The position numbers and the translations under genes were made by a program. A stretch of 64,000 bases of DNA. Source: an uncultured Flavobacteriaceae bacterium. GTDB taxonomy: Bacteria > Bacteroidota > Bacteroidia > Flavobacteriales > Flavobacteriaceae. The notes under the pieces are model-generated. The model did no database searches and was not told where the DNA came from. It saw nothing but the letters and a program-made list of their open reading frames with translations. Positions within the stretch are counted from its first letter, which is position 1; each line of letters starts with the position of its first letter. Location of the stretch: contig CANMFQ010000007.1 of the NCBI GenBank assembly GCA_947497145.1, positions 1 to 64,000 of the forward strand, in the 5' to 3' direction. This document shows, one piece after another, positions 1 to 8,500 of the stretch.

Positions 1-1
1 T

Positions 2-31
2 ATCGGCAAAGCAGCCGGTTCAGTCAACAGC
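2..31 (+). repeat. Left arm of a 30-nt inverted repeat
   Basis: The reverse complement of this segment matches 1689-1718 at 28 of 30 positions, so the two arms bracket the 394-aa gene at 75-1259. The segment also lies in an open + frame that enters from outside the window and stops with TAG at 68-70 (22 codons, GC-richer than the surrounding DNA). This could be the tail of a gene outside the window, but it is too short to judge. Confidence 0.7.
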
Positions 32-74
32 GCCATCATGTTGGGTCGTACCGACCACACGAAGGCTTAGTTAT

Positions 75-1259
75 TTATGTAGCGTTTTTATTTACTTCTT
101 TTTTTAGTTTGTCAATATAGCTTTTCGGATTTTTCCCCTCAATTATTCCATCCAATACAAATTCCTCCAAAAGTCCTAAACCATAATCCACAGCAGGTTC
201 TACTACAGGTTTGGCAGCTGCTCCAACTACTCCTCCAATTGGTCCAGCAATTAGAGTGCCTAATCCAGACATTGCTCCAAAAAGAAATGTGTTTTTAACT
301 AGTTTACCTTTTGTTGTCTCAAAAAATTTTTTTGCTCCAGCAACTTCATTTATGTAAGCCTCCGTAATTTCACTTGAATCCGAATTTTCTCCAACTTGAT
401 TTATCCATTTTCTGAAATATTTTGCACTTGATAAATGCCGTAATTTGAAAATATCACTAATATCAAAACCTCCTTTATAAAACATAGCTTTTAGGTCAGG
501 TGTATTTTCTATTTTAAGAATTTCCGAAATATTTTCTGAAATTTTATAAGCTTTTCCAATGTTCTCAAGGTTCTTTTTTGAAATTTCTAAATGTTCATAG
601 TTATTGTAGCTTTTATATCCATTTTTAGCCAGAATAGAAGTGTCTAAAACAGTATGTCCTAAATCAAAAAGAATTTTTCTTTCCTCCATGTTTAAATCAA
701 AAGGGTCTTTTTCAAAGGGAAGTCCTAAGTTTTCTAGATTATTATTTACGTAGGCATCAGTAACAACTTTAGCAGCATTACTGCTAATTTCCAGTCCGTC
801 ATTTACAAGGTATTTTGGCACTATATTTTTGATTAGCCTATTTCTCTCTTTCTTGCTAAGTCCAAAGCGAACTAAAGCTCTGCAAATATTTATGCTCGGG
901 TCAATGTCATCTCCATTTAGACTTCCTCCAACTATTGGTGGTTGAGTATAAATAACAGATTCGTCAATAGTTCCATCTTCTCTTTGTCTGCCAGTTCGTG
1001 TAAATATTGCGGCAGATTTAATTGAAAAGAGAATATACCCACTTCTAATAAGTCGTTCTACTGTTTCAAGTCCAAGTTTTGAAATTAGAAAAACAAGAGT
1101 TAGATTATTTTTGTCCGTACTTAAAACAATCTTGTCAAAAAGTAAAAGTTGTTCAAATAAACCAGCAAGTATTTCAGACTCTTGTTGTGCAGTTAGTCTC
1201 GTTGTAGTTCCAAGTAATGAACCTTGAGTTATCGAATTATTAAATAGTATGTTTTTCAA
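75..1259 (-). CDS. Unknown 394-aa protein with glycine-rich hydrophobic C-terminal segment
   Basis: I do not recognise the family. The frame is long and intact. It starts at the first ATG and has no signal peptide. The first 310 residues look soluble and mixed alpha-helical, with many Leu, Ile, Lys and Asn. Near residues 320-350 there is a glycine/alanine-rich hydrophobic stretch (GAMSGLGTLIAGPIGG and onward) that could enter a membrane, followed by a charged lysine-rich tail. No catalytic motif is visible. The gene stands alone between the arms of a 30-nt inverted repeat (2-31 and 1689-1718) beside other non-core sequence, which suggests a mobile or cassette-like accessory gene. Toxin, defence or secreted-effector roles are possible, but nothing in the sequence decides between them. 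Confidence 0.75.
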   Translation of the reverse strand: MKNILFNNSITQGSLLGTTTRLTAQQESEILAGLFEQLLLFDKIVLSTDKNNLTLVFLISKLGLETVERLIRSGYILFSIKSAAIFTRTGRQREDGTIDESVIYTQPPIVGGSLNGDDIDPSINICRALVRFGLSKKERNRLIKNIVPKYLVNDGLEISSNAAKVVTDAYVNNNLENLGLPFEKDPFDLNMEERKILFDLGHTVLDTSILAKNGYKSYNNYEHLEISKKNLENIGKAYKISENISEILKIENTPDLKAMFYKGGFDISDIFKLRHLSSAKYFRKWINQVGENSDSSEITEAYINEVAGAKKFFETTKGKLVKNTFLFGAMSGLGTLIAGPIGGVVGAAAKPVVEPAVDYGLGLLEEFVLDGIIEGKNPKSYIDKLKKEVNKNAT

Positions 1260-1968
1260 ATTTTCCTAGCTGTTGGTTTAAATGCTGCACAACACAAATA
1301 TATGTATAATTAATAATAAATAAAATCCATTGTATTAAGCGTGTTATAAGTCTTATTACTAATGTAATAACAGACTTTTTATATATGTTTATTTTGTATA
1401 TACTAAAGTAATTTTCAGCTTAATAATATATACAAAATACACCATAAATTTTTCTAAATATTCATTTTCCGTAGCAACACATCGAGATAAAAAAGTTATC
1501 TGGGTTACGTTTCCTTTTAATCAACAGTTAACAAAAGATTTATGTAAACGCTTCCCATCTGGCGTTGGAGACGGCTCTCCTTAGAGCATGCTGCGCGAAG
1601 TTTGCAACTTCGTACCGTCAACAGTAAGCCATGCGAGTAAGAAATAAAAGAGAGCTATAGCAGTATTTGTTGTATTTTTCAGGTTGCAGCTGTTGACTAA
1701 ATCGGCTGCTTTGCCGATGCTTTGGAGATTACTTTGTTTTTGTAGTGTTTTAGAGGTATTAAATAGAGGGTAGGTGTTGTTGCTGAATAGTTGATTTATG
1801 CGCTACCAAAATTAGCTACCTTGTAGACGCTGTGAGTTTTAGTTATTTTTTAATTTAGATGATTGATAGGAATGCGCTTTTTGCTGAATACTTCAGTCCG
1901 TTTGTATCATACAGCAATTGAAAATACGATAGTTACAAACTAAGCGCATAAAAATGATAGTAATACTT
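1260..1968. other. Gene-free accessory stretch with hairpins
   Basis: No convincing gene is present. The stretch holds a bulged hairpin at 1348-1377 (arms around TTATTAC/GTAATAA), a GC-richer patch at 1555-1635 containing the small hairpin CGAAGTTTGCAACTTCG, and the right arm of the inverted repeat at 1689-1718. A further partial copy of the repeat's GTCAACAG core lies at 1617-1624, in the same orientation as the left arm. Confidence 0.5.
1689..1718 (-). repeat. Right arm of the 30-nt inverted repeat
   Basis: It is 28/30 identical to the reverse complement of 2-31. Its outer part is itself a short hairpin, ATCGGC-TGCTTT-GCCGAT, at 1701-1718. Together with the left arm it flanks one unknown gene. 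No transposase is visible in this window. Confidence 0.7.
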
Positions 1969-2829
1969 ATGAAGTTTATAAAAGAAATTTTCAGTCATTT
2001 TATTGAAAGTAATACATTTCAAAAAGGAGCAGCATTAGCTTATTACGCCGTATTTTCATTATTACCTATGATTATTATAATCACGTCGCTTTTAGGATTG
2101 TTTTTTGGTAAACATGCGGTTTCAGGAGAAATTTATACCCAATTAAAGGATGTATTGGGTACTGATGCTGCGATGCAGTTACAGCACATTATTAAAAATC
2201 AACACACAAGTTATAATAGTGTATTTACTGCAGTTATTGGGTTTTGCACTTTAGTTTTTAGTGCTTCAGGCATGTTTGGTCAAATACATAATGCTTTTAA
2301 TAGCGTATGGAATATTAAAGCAAAACCAAAACGTAGTATGCTCAACTATTTGTCAAAACATATGGTGTCTTTCTTTATCTTGATTGCATCATTTTTTGTC
2401 ATTTTGATAAGTACAATTATAAGTAGTTTTATCATTAAATATGCTGACAACTTTCATAGTGATTATGTGTCTTTATATGTGTATAATCACTTTTTATCAT
2501 TTGTTGTAATGAGTATTGTTTTTGCTCTAATGTTTCGCTTTTTAGGCGATGCAGTAATAAATTGGAAGGTCACTATTATCGGAGGGATGTGCACTTCTTT
2601 ACTCTTTGTTTTTGGAAAAGCGGCTATCAGCATGTATATTGGTCACAGCCATATTTCTTCTACTTTTGGTTCAACAAGTGTTTTAGCTTTACTTATGTTG
2701 TGGGTGTATTACACATCACAAATTATTTTTCTGGGAGCTTCTTTTATTTACGTGCTTAGCGATAAGCTTGGTTATGCTATCAAGCCAAATAACAATGCAG
2801 TAAAAATTAAAAATGTTGAAATACATTAA
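1969..2829 (+). CDS. YihY/BrkB (virulence factor BrkB family) inner-membrane protein
   Basis: This is a polytopic membrane protein of about 286 aa. The N-terminus has the family signature GAALAYYAVFSLLP, followed by a hydrophobic helix and the motif FGQIHNAFNSVWNI. Four or five further hydrophobic helices end near LLMLWVYYTSQIIFLGASF. Length and order fit the YihY/UPF0761 family. The biochemical role of this family is not settled; the old label ribonuclease BN is a misannotation, and a transporter role has been suggested. I prefer the ATG at 1969 because it puts MKF directly before the family N-terminus; an in-frame ATG at 1954 would add five residues. The gene is monocistronic, with loose intergenic DNA on both sides. 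Confidence 0.9.
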   Translation: MKFIKEIFSHFIESNTFQKGAALAYYAVFSLLPMIIIITSLLGLFFGKHAVSGEIYTQLKDVLGTDAAMQLQHIIKNQHTSYNSVFTAVIGFCTLVFSASGMFGQIHNAFNSVWNIKAKPKRSMLNYLSKHMVSFFILIASFFVILISTIISSFIIKYADNFHSDYVSLYVYNHFLSFVVMSIVFALMFRFLGDAVINWKVTIIGGMCTSLLFVFGKAAISMYIGHSHISSTFGSTSVLALLMLWVYYTSQIIFLGASFIYVLSDKLGYAIKPNNNAVKIKNVEIH

Positions 2830-3347
2830 TGGGTAGCCGCCAATATTGTTAAGCATTGAACAAGTAATAAATCCATAGCAGTTAATGATAAAAAGTGATT
2901 TTAATATGTCGTCGATTTTTTGTTATCCGCAAACACCTTACTCTAAATACACGCGCTGCTATATTTTGTTGTTTGTAGGTCATATACCGACCTCATTTAT
3001 TGTTTTTTGGTTTCATTCTTAGTCAAGCCTACGCCTGAGTGTAGTTGATTGTAGTTGCTCTTTTTGAGTTAGACGCCATAAGTTTTAGAAAAGAACGCCT
3101 CATGATATAGATTGAACCTATATGTAAAAGTCGGAGGGTGAAACTACGGTAATTTACACCCATGTAGCAGTAAATATCTTTACAAGCAGCAGATTTAATA
3201 GCGTAGTATGCCTACTTATTGCGAGTTCAATTCCACCTATTAAAATTTCATCATCTTTTGTATTTCGTTTGTATTTAGCAAATTAGGGGCTACAATATGC
3301 AACAAACGATATGTAAAAACGTTCAATGTATTAGCAAAAAGTGTAAT
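2830..3347. other. Gene-free stretch
   Basis: I see no supported gene. There is a small hairpin near 2976-2993 (AGGTC...GACCT). A T-loop-like string near 3220-3238 is not embedded in a tRNA fold. Frames in this interval are short and unconvincing. Confidence 0.4.
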
Positions 3348-4082
3348 ATGAATTTATTTAAAAAACTTTTCGGAAGAGCAGAAGAAAAGGAAATTAAACA
3401 AGAAGAGCCGATAGTTCAAAACCAAAAGAAAGAGGAACAGGTAAATAATCAAAATGAAAGTCAAGAATCAATGGGAGAATCAGTCAAAGTACTTCCAAGG
3501 ATCAAAGTTGATTATTCACATGAAATTTATGTTGAAGACCAATCAAAATCATTTTCAGGAAATTCATTGCCCGAAGGAATAGAATTTCCTGAAAATCAAA
3601 AACCAATTGTAAAGCCGCTATATGAAGATTTGATTTTATGTTTTGCAGTTGACGAAGGGAATTGTTATAAAATTCTTCAAAAGAAAATTTTTGAAAAGAA
3701 TCCCAATCTTAATGAAGATATTCTCCAGGAAGTTAGTGTAAATGCCCTAATAGCTGAAATAGGTGAGGAAATACGTGTAAATGGAGATCCTGACGATATT
3801 ATGATGGTAACAGCAGGCGGTAACTTTGAGGCTGCAATAATTTTGATAGATAATTTTTGGGAACAAATGCATCAAATAATTAAAGGAAATGCTGTAATAG
3901 CTATACCCGCAAAAGACTTGCTTTTTATTTGTAAAGAAGATAATCAAGAGGCAATTCAAAAGTTAAAAGAAATTACAAAAGGGTATTTTGATAATCCTGA
4001 AACTCAAGGCCTTTTATCAAAAGCATTATATTTGAAAGAATCGGGGAATACAGCATTGAAAATTCTAGAAAAAACATTTTAA
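3348..4082 (+). CDS. DUF1444 (YtpQ/UPF0354-like) protein
   Basis: The protein is about 244 aa from the ATG at 3348. An upstream ATG at 3297 gives 17 extra, Cys-rich residues that do not look native. The start MNLFKKLFGRAEEKE leads into a charged, low-complexity linker of about 45 residues. The C-terminal 150 residues carry the DUF1444 pattern: an opening like KPLYEDLILCFAVDE, then MMVTAGGNFEAAIILID, then VIAIPAKDLLFICKEDN near the end. The family is cytosolic and functionally uncharacterised. The gene stands alone, with long non-coding DNA on both sides. Family assignment is from remembered motif order only. Confidence 0.7.
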   Translation: MNLFKKLFGRAEEKEIKQEEPIVQNQKKEEQVNNQNESQESMGESVKVLPRIKVDYSHEIYVEDQSKSFSGNSLPEGIEFPENQKPIVKPLYEDLILCFAVDEGNCYKILQKKIFEKNPNLNEDILQEVSVNALIAEIGEEIRVNGDPDDIMMVTAGGNFEAAIILIDNFWEQMHQIIKGNAVIAIPAKDLLFICKEDNQEAIQKLKEITKGYFDNPETQGLLSKALYLKESGNTALKILEKTF

Positions 4083-4098
4083 AAAGAAAATACCACAC

Positions 4099-4203
4099 TT
4101 AATAGTCAAGCCATCGTTTGCTTTCTAAAGCTAAACCCCGTGCGTCATATTCAGCCTTCTCAATACCAACTGCCAAAGTATTGAATTCACATATACATAG
4201 CTG
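4099..4203 (-). pseudogene. Orphan C-terminal coding remnant (about 34 codons)
   Basis: On the minus strand an open frame without any start codon ends in TAA at 4099-4101. Its translation has a protein-like composition (VGIEKAEYDARGLALESKRW near the end) unlike the surrounding DNA, and it begins right after an in-frame TAG. It looks like the surviving 3' end of a deleted gene. The parent family is not recognised, and a chance frame cannot be excluded. Confidence 0.35.
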
Positions 4204-4452
4204 CTATAGTTCTCTTAAATAGTAAAAATCCCCATTAATGGGTATTGGCACTGTATAGCAATTAGTATAGTTTTAAACCGCATAAATAAACGGTTATTAA
4301 TGCTTTAAAAGCTATTTAAACCTGATCATTAAATTCAATCAAAAGCCACCAAAAATACTTTTTAGTACGTAATCATCGTATTATTTTTTGTAGTCAAAGT
4401 AAAAAACTGTCGTTAGGTGACTAAACCAATAGAACTATAAATAACCATTAAC
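4204..4452. other. Non-coding stretch downstream of the fucosidase gene
   Basis: AT-rich sequence between the remnant at 4099-4203 and the fucosidase terminator. I see no gene, repeat or RNA in it. Confidence 0.4.
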
Positions 4453-4518
4453 AAAACCCTCTATAAAAACAAGACATATAATTTGGGGGAAATTAGCCTT
4501 GCTAAGGTAGAGGGTTTC
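4453..4518 (-). terminator. Structured terminator of the fucosidase gene
   Basis: Arms AAACCCTCTA and TAGAGGGTTT pair around a long loop that contains a second small hairpin, CCTTGCTAAGG. It lies just after the stop codon at 4529 on the minus strand. The long loop is unusual for a simple intrinsic terminator. Confidence 0.45.
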
Positions 4519-4528
4519 TTACAATGTT

Positions 4529-6634
4529 TTAATTTGTAGCTTGTGTAACAACGCCAACTTCAGCAAATGAAGCCCGGCTATCTTCACCGTCTACGGTAAC
4601 GGCTTTTAATTTTATATACCTTCCTTTGGTGGTATTGAAAGCTACTTTTTGTTGCAAACGACTATTAACTACATTAGAAAACTCGCCCTTAGCTACCGAT
4701 TTCCAGTTGGTATTATCAGTACTAACCGAAAAATCATAATTGGTAACAATACCAAAAGGATAGCGATTTTGAATTGGCCAATAGGTAAAGCCCTTTAAAT
4801 CATACATTGCACCTAAATCAATAACCACCTCTTGCGGTTTTGTTACCTTTTCAGCCGTAGCCCAAAAAGTATTTGGATTTTCATCTATTAAAAGGTTTGC
4901 TTTTTCAAGCTCGCCTGAGCTTACACGTATTACTTTCCAGTCTTTTTTTGCAATATCTATAGCAACACTTACGGCTTGCGTTTGCTGCTTGGTTTTGCTA
5001 TCATAACTAATTGCTTTAAGCGTAGCTGGCTTTGCTACAACAAACGGATTTGTGTATTTTGTTGCATTGCTTGAAGGTTCACTACCGTCTAATGTATAAT
5101 AGATAGCCACACTTTTATCAGGTACTGACATACTAACCGTACCTTCTTTTGTACGTGTTATAGTAGGTTCAACTAAGAAGTTTGGCGCTCTATACAGTCC
5201 TAAAGTTGCAATTGTTACCGGGCCTTTAGCGTCTAGTATATGTACTCGTATTTTTGTTGCTTTTACCGTGTCAAAGCGTAAAATACGTTTGTAGCCAATT
5301 GTTGTTTGCGTAGCAACAGTTTTCCATTTGCCATTAATCTCTGCATCAACAGCAAACTTTTTTACACGCTGCCCCAGAGGAATGTATTCTTGTAGCGCTA
5401 CACGATTAATTTCAGTAGGGGTATCAAAACTTACCGTAAGCGAGGCATCAATAACACCGTCATTGGTTGCCCAGTAAGTGTTCGTATCGCCGTCAATGGC
5501 ATTTTTAGCGGCATAGTCACTATTATTTCCACGAGTGTCAGAAGCGACTATTTGTTGTCCTACGGCCTCGTTTGTTTTAAAATCGGCGTCAAGTTGCTTT
5601 TTTAGAGCCATTAATTGCTTTACATCATTCTCATGCACTAGCCCTCTGTTGTCTACAGGGAGGTTTAGTAGCAGATTAGAATTTCGACCGACAGAACCGT
5701 AATAGATATCTACCAAATGCGGTAAGGTCTTAACTTGATGGTCTTCTCCCGGGTGGTAGTACCAACCTGGTCGAATAGAAGTGTCAGCCTCGGCAGGAAG
5801 CCAGTGAGTACCATCTTCATGACCTGAACGCAATTCTACATAACGTGGCCAACCCGGATAAATTTCATCCCTTCTCATAACACTCCAATTAGTTTCATTG
5901 GCAAAACCTTCTTCGTTACCTACCCACCGAATATCAGGCCCGGCATCACTGAAAATAACTGCATTAGGTTGTAGTTCACGTACAATGGCTGTTGCTTTAT
6001 CCCATTGGTAATAGGTTTTATTGTCTATTTTACGTGTTTCATTAGCACCGCCATAATAGCCAGATCCGCCATTAGCACCATCAAACCAAACTTCGAAAAT
6101 GGTTCCGTAATTGGTTAGCAATTCCCGTAGTTGCTCGTGAAAATTAGCTACATATTCTGGCTGGCCATAATTGCCCGCATTTCTATCCCACGGTGAAAGG
6201 TACACGCCAAATTTTAAACCATATTCAGCACAAGCTTCTGAGATTTCTTTAACCAAATCACCTTTTCCATCTCGCCAAGGAGAATTTTTAACAGAGTGTT
6301 CGGTAGTTTTTGTTGGCCACAAACAAAAGCCATCATGATGTTTGGCAGTAATAATAATACCTTTCATACCTGCTTCTTTAGCTACCCTTGCCCATTGGCG
6401 GGCATCTAACTCGGTAGGGTTAAATTGTGCGGGTTTTTCACCTCCCGTACCCCATTCCATATTAGTAAAGGTGTTCATGTTAAAATGAACAAAGGCATAA
6501 TATTCCATTTCATGCCAAGGTAAATGCCGTGCTTCGGGCACAGGTGTAATGGGAGTAGGGGGTGCTACTTGGGTGCTGCTACCACAGGAAACGAATAGGG
6601 TTGATAGGACTAAAAGGACAATAAATTTTTTCAC
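4529..6634 (-). CDS. Secreted GH29 alpha-L-fucosidase lipoprotein with chitobiase-like and F5/8-type C domains
   Basis: 701 aa. The N-terminus MKKFIVLLVLSTLFVSCGSS is a lipoprotein signal with the lipid-bearing Cys at 17. Residues about 35-360 form the GH29 barrel, with KHHDGFCLWPT at 98-109 and the nucleophile region VWFDGANGG with Asp185. A discoidin-like F5/8 type C module follows at about 370-485, then a chitobiase C-terminal-like module (YYTLDGSEPSSNATKY), then a second discoidin-like module to the end. The expected reaction is retaining hydrolysis of alpha-L-fucosides from algal or animal glycans at the cell surface; substrate linkage cannot be read from the sequence. No susC/susD pair, sulfatase or other glycosidase lies nearby, so this is a lone gene rather than part of a polysaccharide utilisation locus. 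Confidence 0.93.
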   Translation of the reverse strand: MKKFIVLLVLSTLFVSCGSSTQVAPPTPITPVPEARHLPWHEMEYYAFVHFNMNTFTNMEWGTGGEKPAQFNPTELDARQWARVAKEAGMKGIIITAKHHDGFCLWPTKTTEHSVKNSPWRDGKGDLVKEISEACAEYGLKFGVYLSPWDRNAGNYGQPEYVANFHEQLRELLTNYGTIFEVWFDGANGGSGYYGGANETRKIDNKTYYQWDKATAIVRELQPNAVIFSDAGPDIRWVGNEEGFANETNWSVMRRDEIYPGWPRYVELRSGHEDGTHWLPAEADTSIRPGWYYHPGEDHQVKTLPHLVDIYYGSVGRNSNLLLNLPVDNRGLVHENDVKQLMALKKQLDADFKTNEAVGQQIVASDTRGNNSDYAAKNAIDGDTNTYWATNDGVIDASLTVSFDTPTEINRVALQEYIPLGQRVKKFAVDAEINGKWKTVATQTTIGYKRILRFDTVKATKIRVHILDAKGPVTIATLGLYRAPNFLVEPTITRTKEGTVSMSVPDKSVAIYYTLDGSEPSSNATKYTNPFVVAKPATLKAISYDSKTKQQTQAVSVAIDIAKKDWKVIRVSSGELEKANLLIDENPNTFWATAEKVTKPQEVVIDLGAMYDLKGFTYWPIQNRYPFGIVTNYDFSVSTDNTNWKSVAKGEFSNVVNSRLQQKVAFNTTKGRYIKLKAVTVDGEDSRASFAEVGVVTQATN

Positions 6635-7000
6635 AAGTATATGTTTAGGAATTAGAAGTGGTTAAAAATTATATTACGTATTCCAAAAATATAAAAACAA
6701 AACGGATAAAATTACTGTTGCGTTAAATTGCTTTTTAAATGAACTAAAAAAGTAGCCCTAAGTTTGGTTTAAAGACAATTTAAAGGGTGTTTTGTACATG
6801 GCTCATGATGTGAGCATGATATAATAAATGCTTTAAAACCAGGAAAAAAGCCTTAGATTAGTATTGACAGAATAAACGGTCAAAAATACATATTGTAATA
6901 AAGTCTAAACTAGGACTACATCAAAAGGTATACATTTATTAAGCCTACCAAAATTTTAATTCTACTTTTTGAGGGAATTAGTAAGAAAGGAAAAATAAAA
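6635..7000. other. Non-coding stretch upstream of the fucosidase gene
   Basis: AT-rich DNA with no supported gene. It should hold the fucosidase promoter, reading leftward, but I could not identify a convincing TAnnTTTG box on that strand. Confidence 0.35.
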
Positions 7001-7084
7001 ATGAAATTTCCGTATTATGTAATAGCGTTATCACTTATTTTTAGTGCTACTTTTCATGTACCGAACCATGGTGCTGCATTTTGA
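7001..7084 (+). CDS. Possible 27-aa signal-peptide-like microprotein
   Basis: A short frame begins MKFPYYVIALSLIF and ends in TGA at 7082-7084. It looks like a bare export signal: a basic start, a hydrophobic core, then a polar tail. A purine-rich tract (AAGGAAAAATAAAA) lies directly before the ATG. It may be the truncated head of a lost exported protein, or a leader before the VOC gene 17 bp downstream. Support is weak because of its size. Confidence 0.3.
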   Translation: MKFPYYVIALSLIFSATFHVPNHGAAF

Positions 7085-7101
7085 TAAAATAATACTAAGT
7101 T

Positions 7102-7563
7102 ATGATTAAAGGACTTTATGAAACCCATTTATATGTTGAGAATTTAGAAAAATCAATTGAATTTTATTCTAAAGTTCTTGGTCTAAAGCAATGTCGCTTT
7201 GGAGCAGAAAGGAGAACGGCATTTTTTTGGATTGGAGAAGATAAACAGGCGATGCTCGGATTGTGGGAAAAGCCTAAAGAAGAGATTGATTTAAGACATT
7301 TTGCCTTTGAATGTGATCCTGATTGGATACTAAATGAATCTGTTAACTTTTTAAAATCTAACAGCCTAAACTTTTGGAATTTTTTACAAGATGACAATGA
7401 AAAACCAATGGTTTTTTGCTGGATGCCAGCAGTATCCATATATTTTAGTGACCCAGATGGGCATTATCTTGAATTCATTGGCATTTTACCCGGAAAAACC
7501 AAATCTAATGAAGAAAAAAGAGTTGTAACGTACGAACAATGGCTCAAAATAAAAGGGGAATAG
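7102..7563 (+). CDS. VOC (glyoxalase/dioxygenase) superfamily protein
   Basis: 153 aa, one vicinal-oxygen-chelate unit of two beta-alpha-beta-beta-beta modules. The start ETHLYVENLEKSIEFYSKVLG is a classic first module; later come DLRHFAFEC and YFSDPDGHYLEFIG. Candidate metal ligands are His9, His66 and Glu124, all present, so a metal-dependent enzyme such as a glyoxalase-I-like, fosfomycin-resistance-type or extradiol-type protein is possible. The substrate cannot be assigned. The C-terminal tail of about 25 residues is polar and probably flexible. It is a single-gene unit facing away from the fucosidase. Confidence 0.88.
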   Translation: MIKGLYETHLYVENLEKSIEFYSKVLGLKQCRFGAERRTAFFWIGEDKQAMLGLWEKPKEEIDLRHFAFECDPDWILNESVNFLKSNSLNFWNFLQDDNEKPMVFCWMPAVSIYFSDPDGHYLEFIGILPGKTKSNEEKRVVTYEQWLKIKGE

Positions 7564-7712
7564 CAAACTCCCTACGATAACCAAGTCTTGGAGAAATAGC
7601 AAGCTTGATGGTGTTCCATTTGATATTTTGTTATCGCAAGATGGCACAATATGAAGGAAGAATATTGCTATAGCAGAATTAATTCAACTTTTGAGATAAT
7701 AACTAAGGCTTC

Positions 7713-7865
7713 ATGTGGTTCGTACACCCCAACCCAAAAGCATTGATAACTGAATTGACTGTTACGGGGTTGCTGAATGTTTGTGGTATTTTATTAAGGA
7801 CGAAAGCTCTTTTAGTAGCTGTCTTCCTTATTTATGGCAGTATTGTAGCCTTCCTTACAGTCTAA
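7713..7865 (+). CDS. Small 50-aa membrane ORF, possibly a remnant
   Basis: An ATG frame of 50 codons begins right after an in-frame TAA. It encodes a hydrophobic peptide with two likely helices (LTVTGLLNVCGILL and LLVAVFLIYGSIVAFLTV) linked by RTKA. The composition is membrane-protein-like, and it resembles part of a larger small-integral-membrane family. It could be an intact microprotein or a fragment left after decay. No partner gene is evident. Confidence 0.35.
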   Translation: MWFVHPNPKALITELTVTGLLNVCGILLRTKALLVAVFLIYGSIVAFLTV

Positions 7866-8023
7866 AAATGCCTTTAAGTAATTCATAGAATCCCCTATTT
7901 CAGGAAATATTTGTCGATTTTCTATTCGGTTTTACTTTATTAACCACTTTATAAGAACAAGGTGTTTACAGGAAACTTCTCAAATACGCACCGATATCCC
8001 ATAAAATAAGCCAAATACTTTTT
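7866..8023. other. Short non-coding stretch
   Basis: AT-rich DNA between the small membrane ORF and the DUF6438 gene. No feature is seen. Confidence 0.3.
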
Positions 8024-8443
8024 TTAGTTGATTGCTAATTGTGCTACTAAATTTTCTATAACTGTGTTTATTTTTTTTAAATTCCCTGAAGTATTGGTAG
8101 CATGGTAGCTGTATTTCTTTTGATTGTATTTTAATACAGTCACCGGTTTATCACGTATTTTTTTAAACGGTTTTGGAGAGTCCATTTCTTTTAAAAGAGC
8201 CAGTAATGAGGTAAGTTCTTGGGGCGATAATTTTTTAGTTTGCTTACCGAGTACAGGCACATTGCGTAATCCATTATAAGACAGTATTCCGTTTTGGTCT
8301 ATTGCTACATCGTAAACAGGGCAGTTACCCAAACAAGCTCCTTTTGAATAGCTTAACAATGTTTCAGACGCTGATTGTTGTGCTTTTTGGGTAGTTTTAC
8401 AAGATAGTAAAGTCAAAATCATCATGGCGAGTAGTCTTTTCAT
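8024..8443 (-). CDS. DUF6438-family lipoprotein
   Basis: 139 aa. The lipobox LLSC puts the lipidated Cys at 15. The mature part begins with the family signature SKGACLGNCPVYDVAID (Cys37 and Cys41), followed by ILSYNG and a C-terminal LKYNQKKYSYH segment. This fits the small beta-rich DUF6438 domain, often found as a lipoprotein in Bacteroidota; its function is unknown. The two conserved cysteines could form a disulfide in the periplasm. It lies 57 bp downstream of the metallopeptidase lipoprotein gene on the same strand, so the two may be cotranscribed. Confidence 0.8.
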   Translation of the reverse strand: MKRLLAMMILTLLSCKTTQKAQQSASETLLSYSKGACLGNCPVYDVAIDQNGILSYNGLRNVPVLGKQTKKLSPQELTSLLALLKEMDSPKPFKKIRDKPVTVLKYNQKKYSYHATNTSGNLKKINTVIENLVAQLAIN

Positions 8444-8500
8444 TTCAAATTATTTAAAAAATTGTATTCGTTGATTTGTTTGTAAACAGGCGTTACAATT

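Noticed and set aside
2888-3022. Plus-strand frame of about 43 codons after the YihY gene
   Set aside because: Mixed, non-periodic composition and no initiation signal.
3215-3240. T-loop-like string (GAGTTCAATTCC) suggesting a tRNA
   Set aside because: No anticodon arm, D-arm or matching acceptor could be found upstream.
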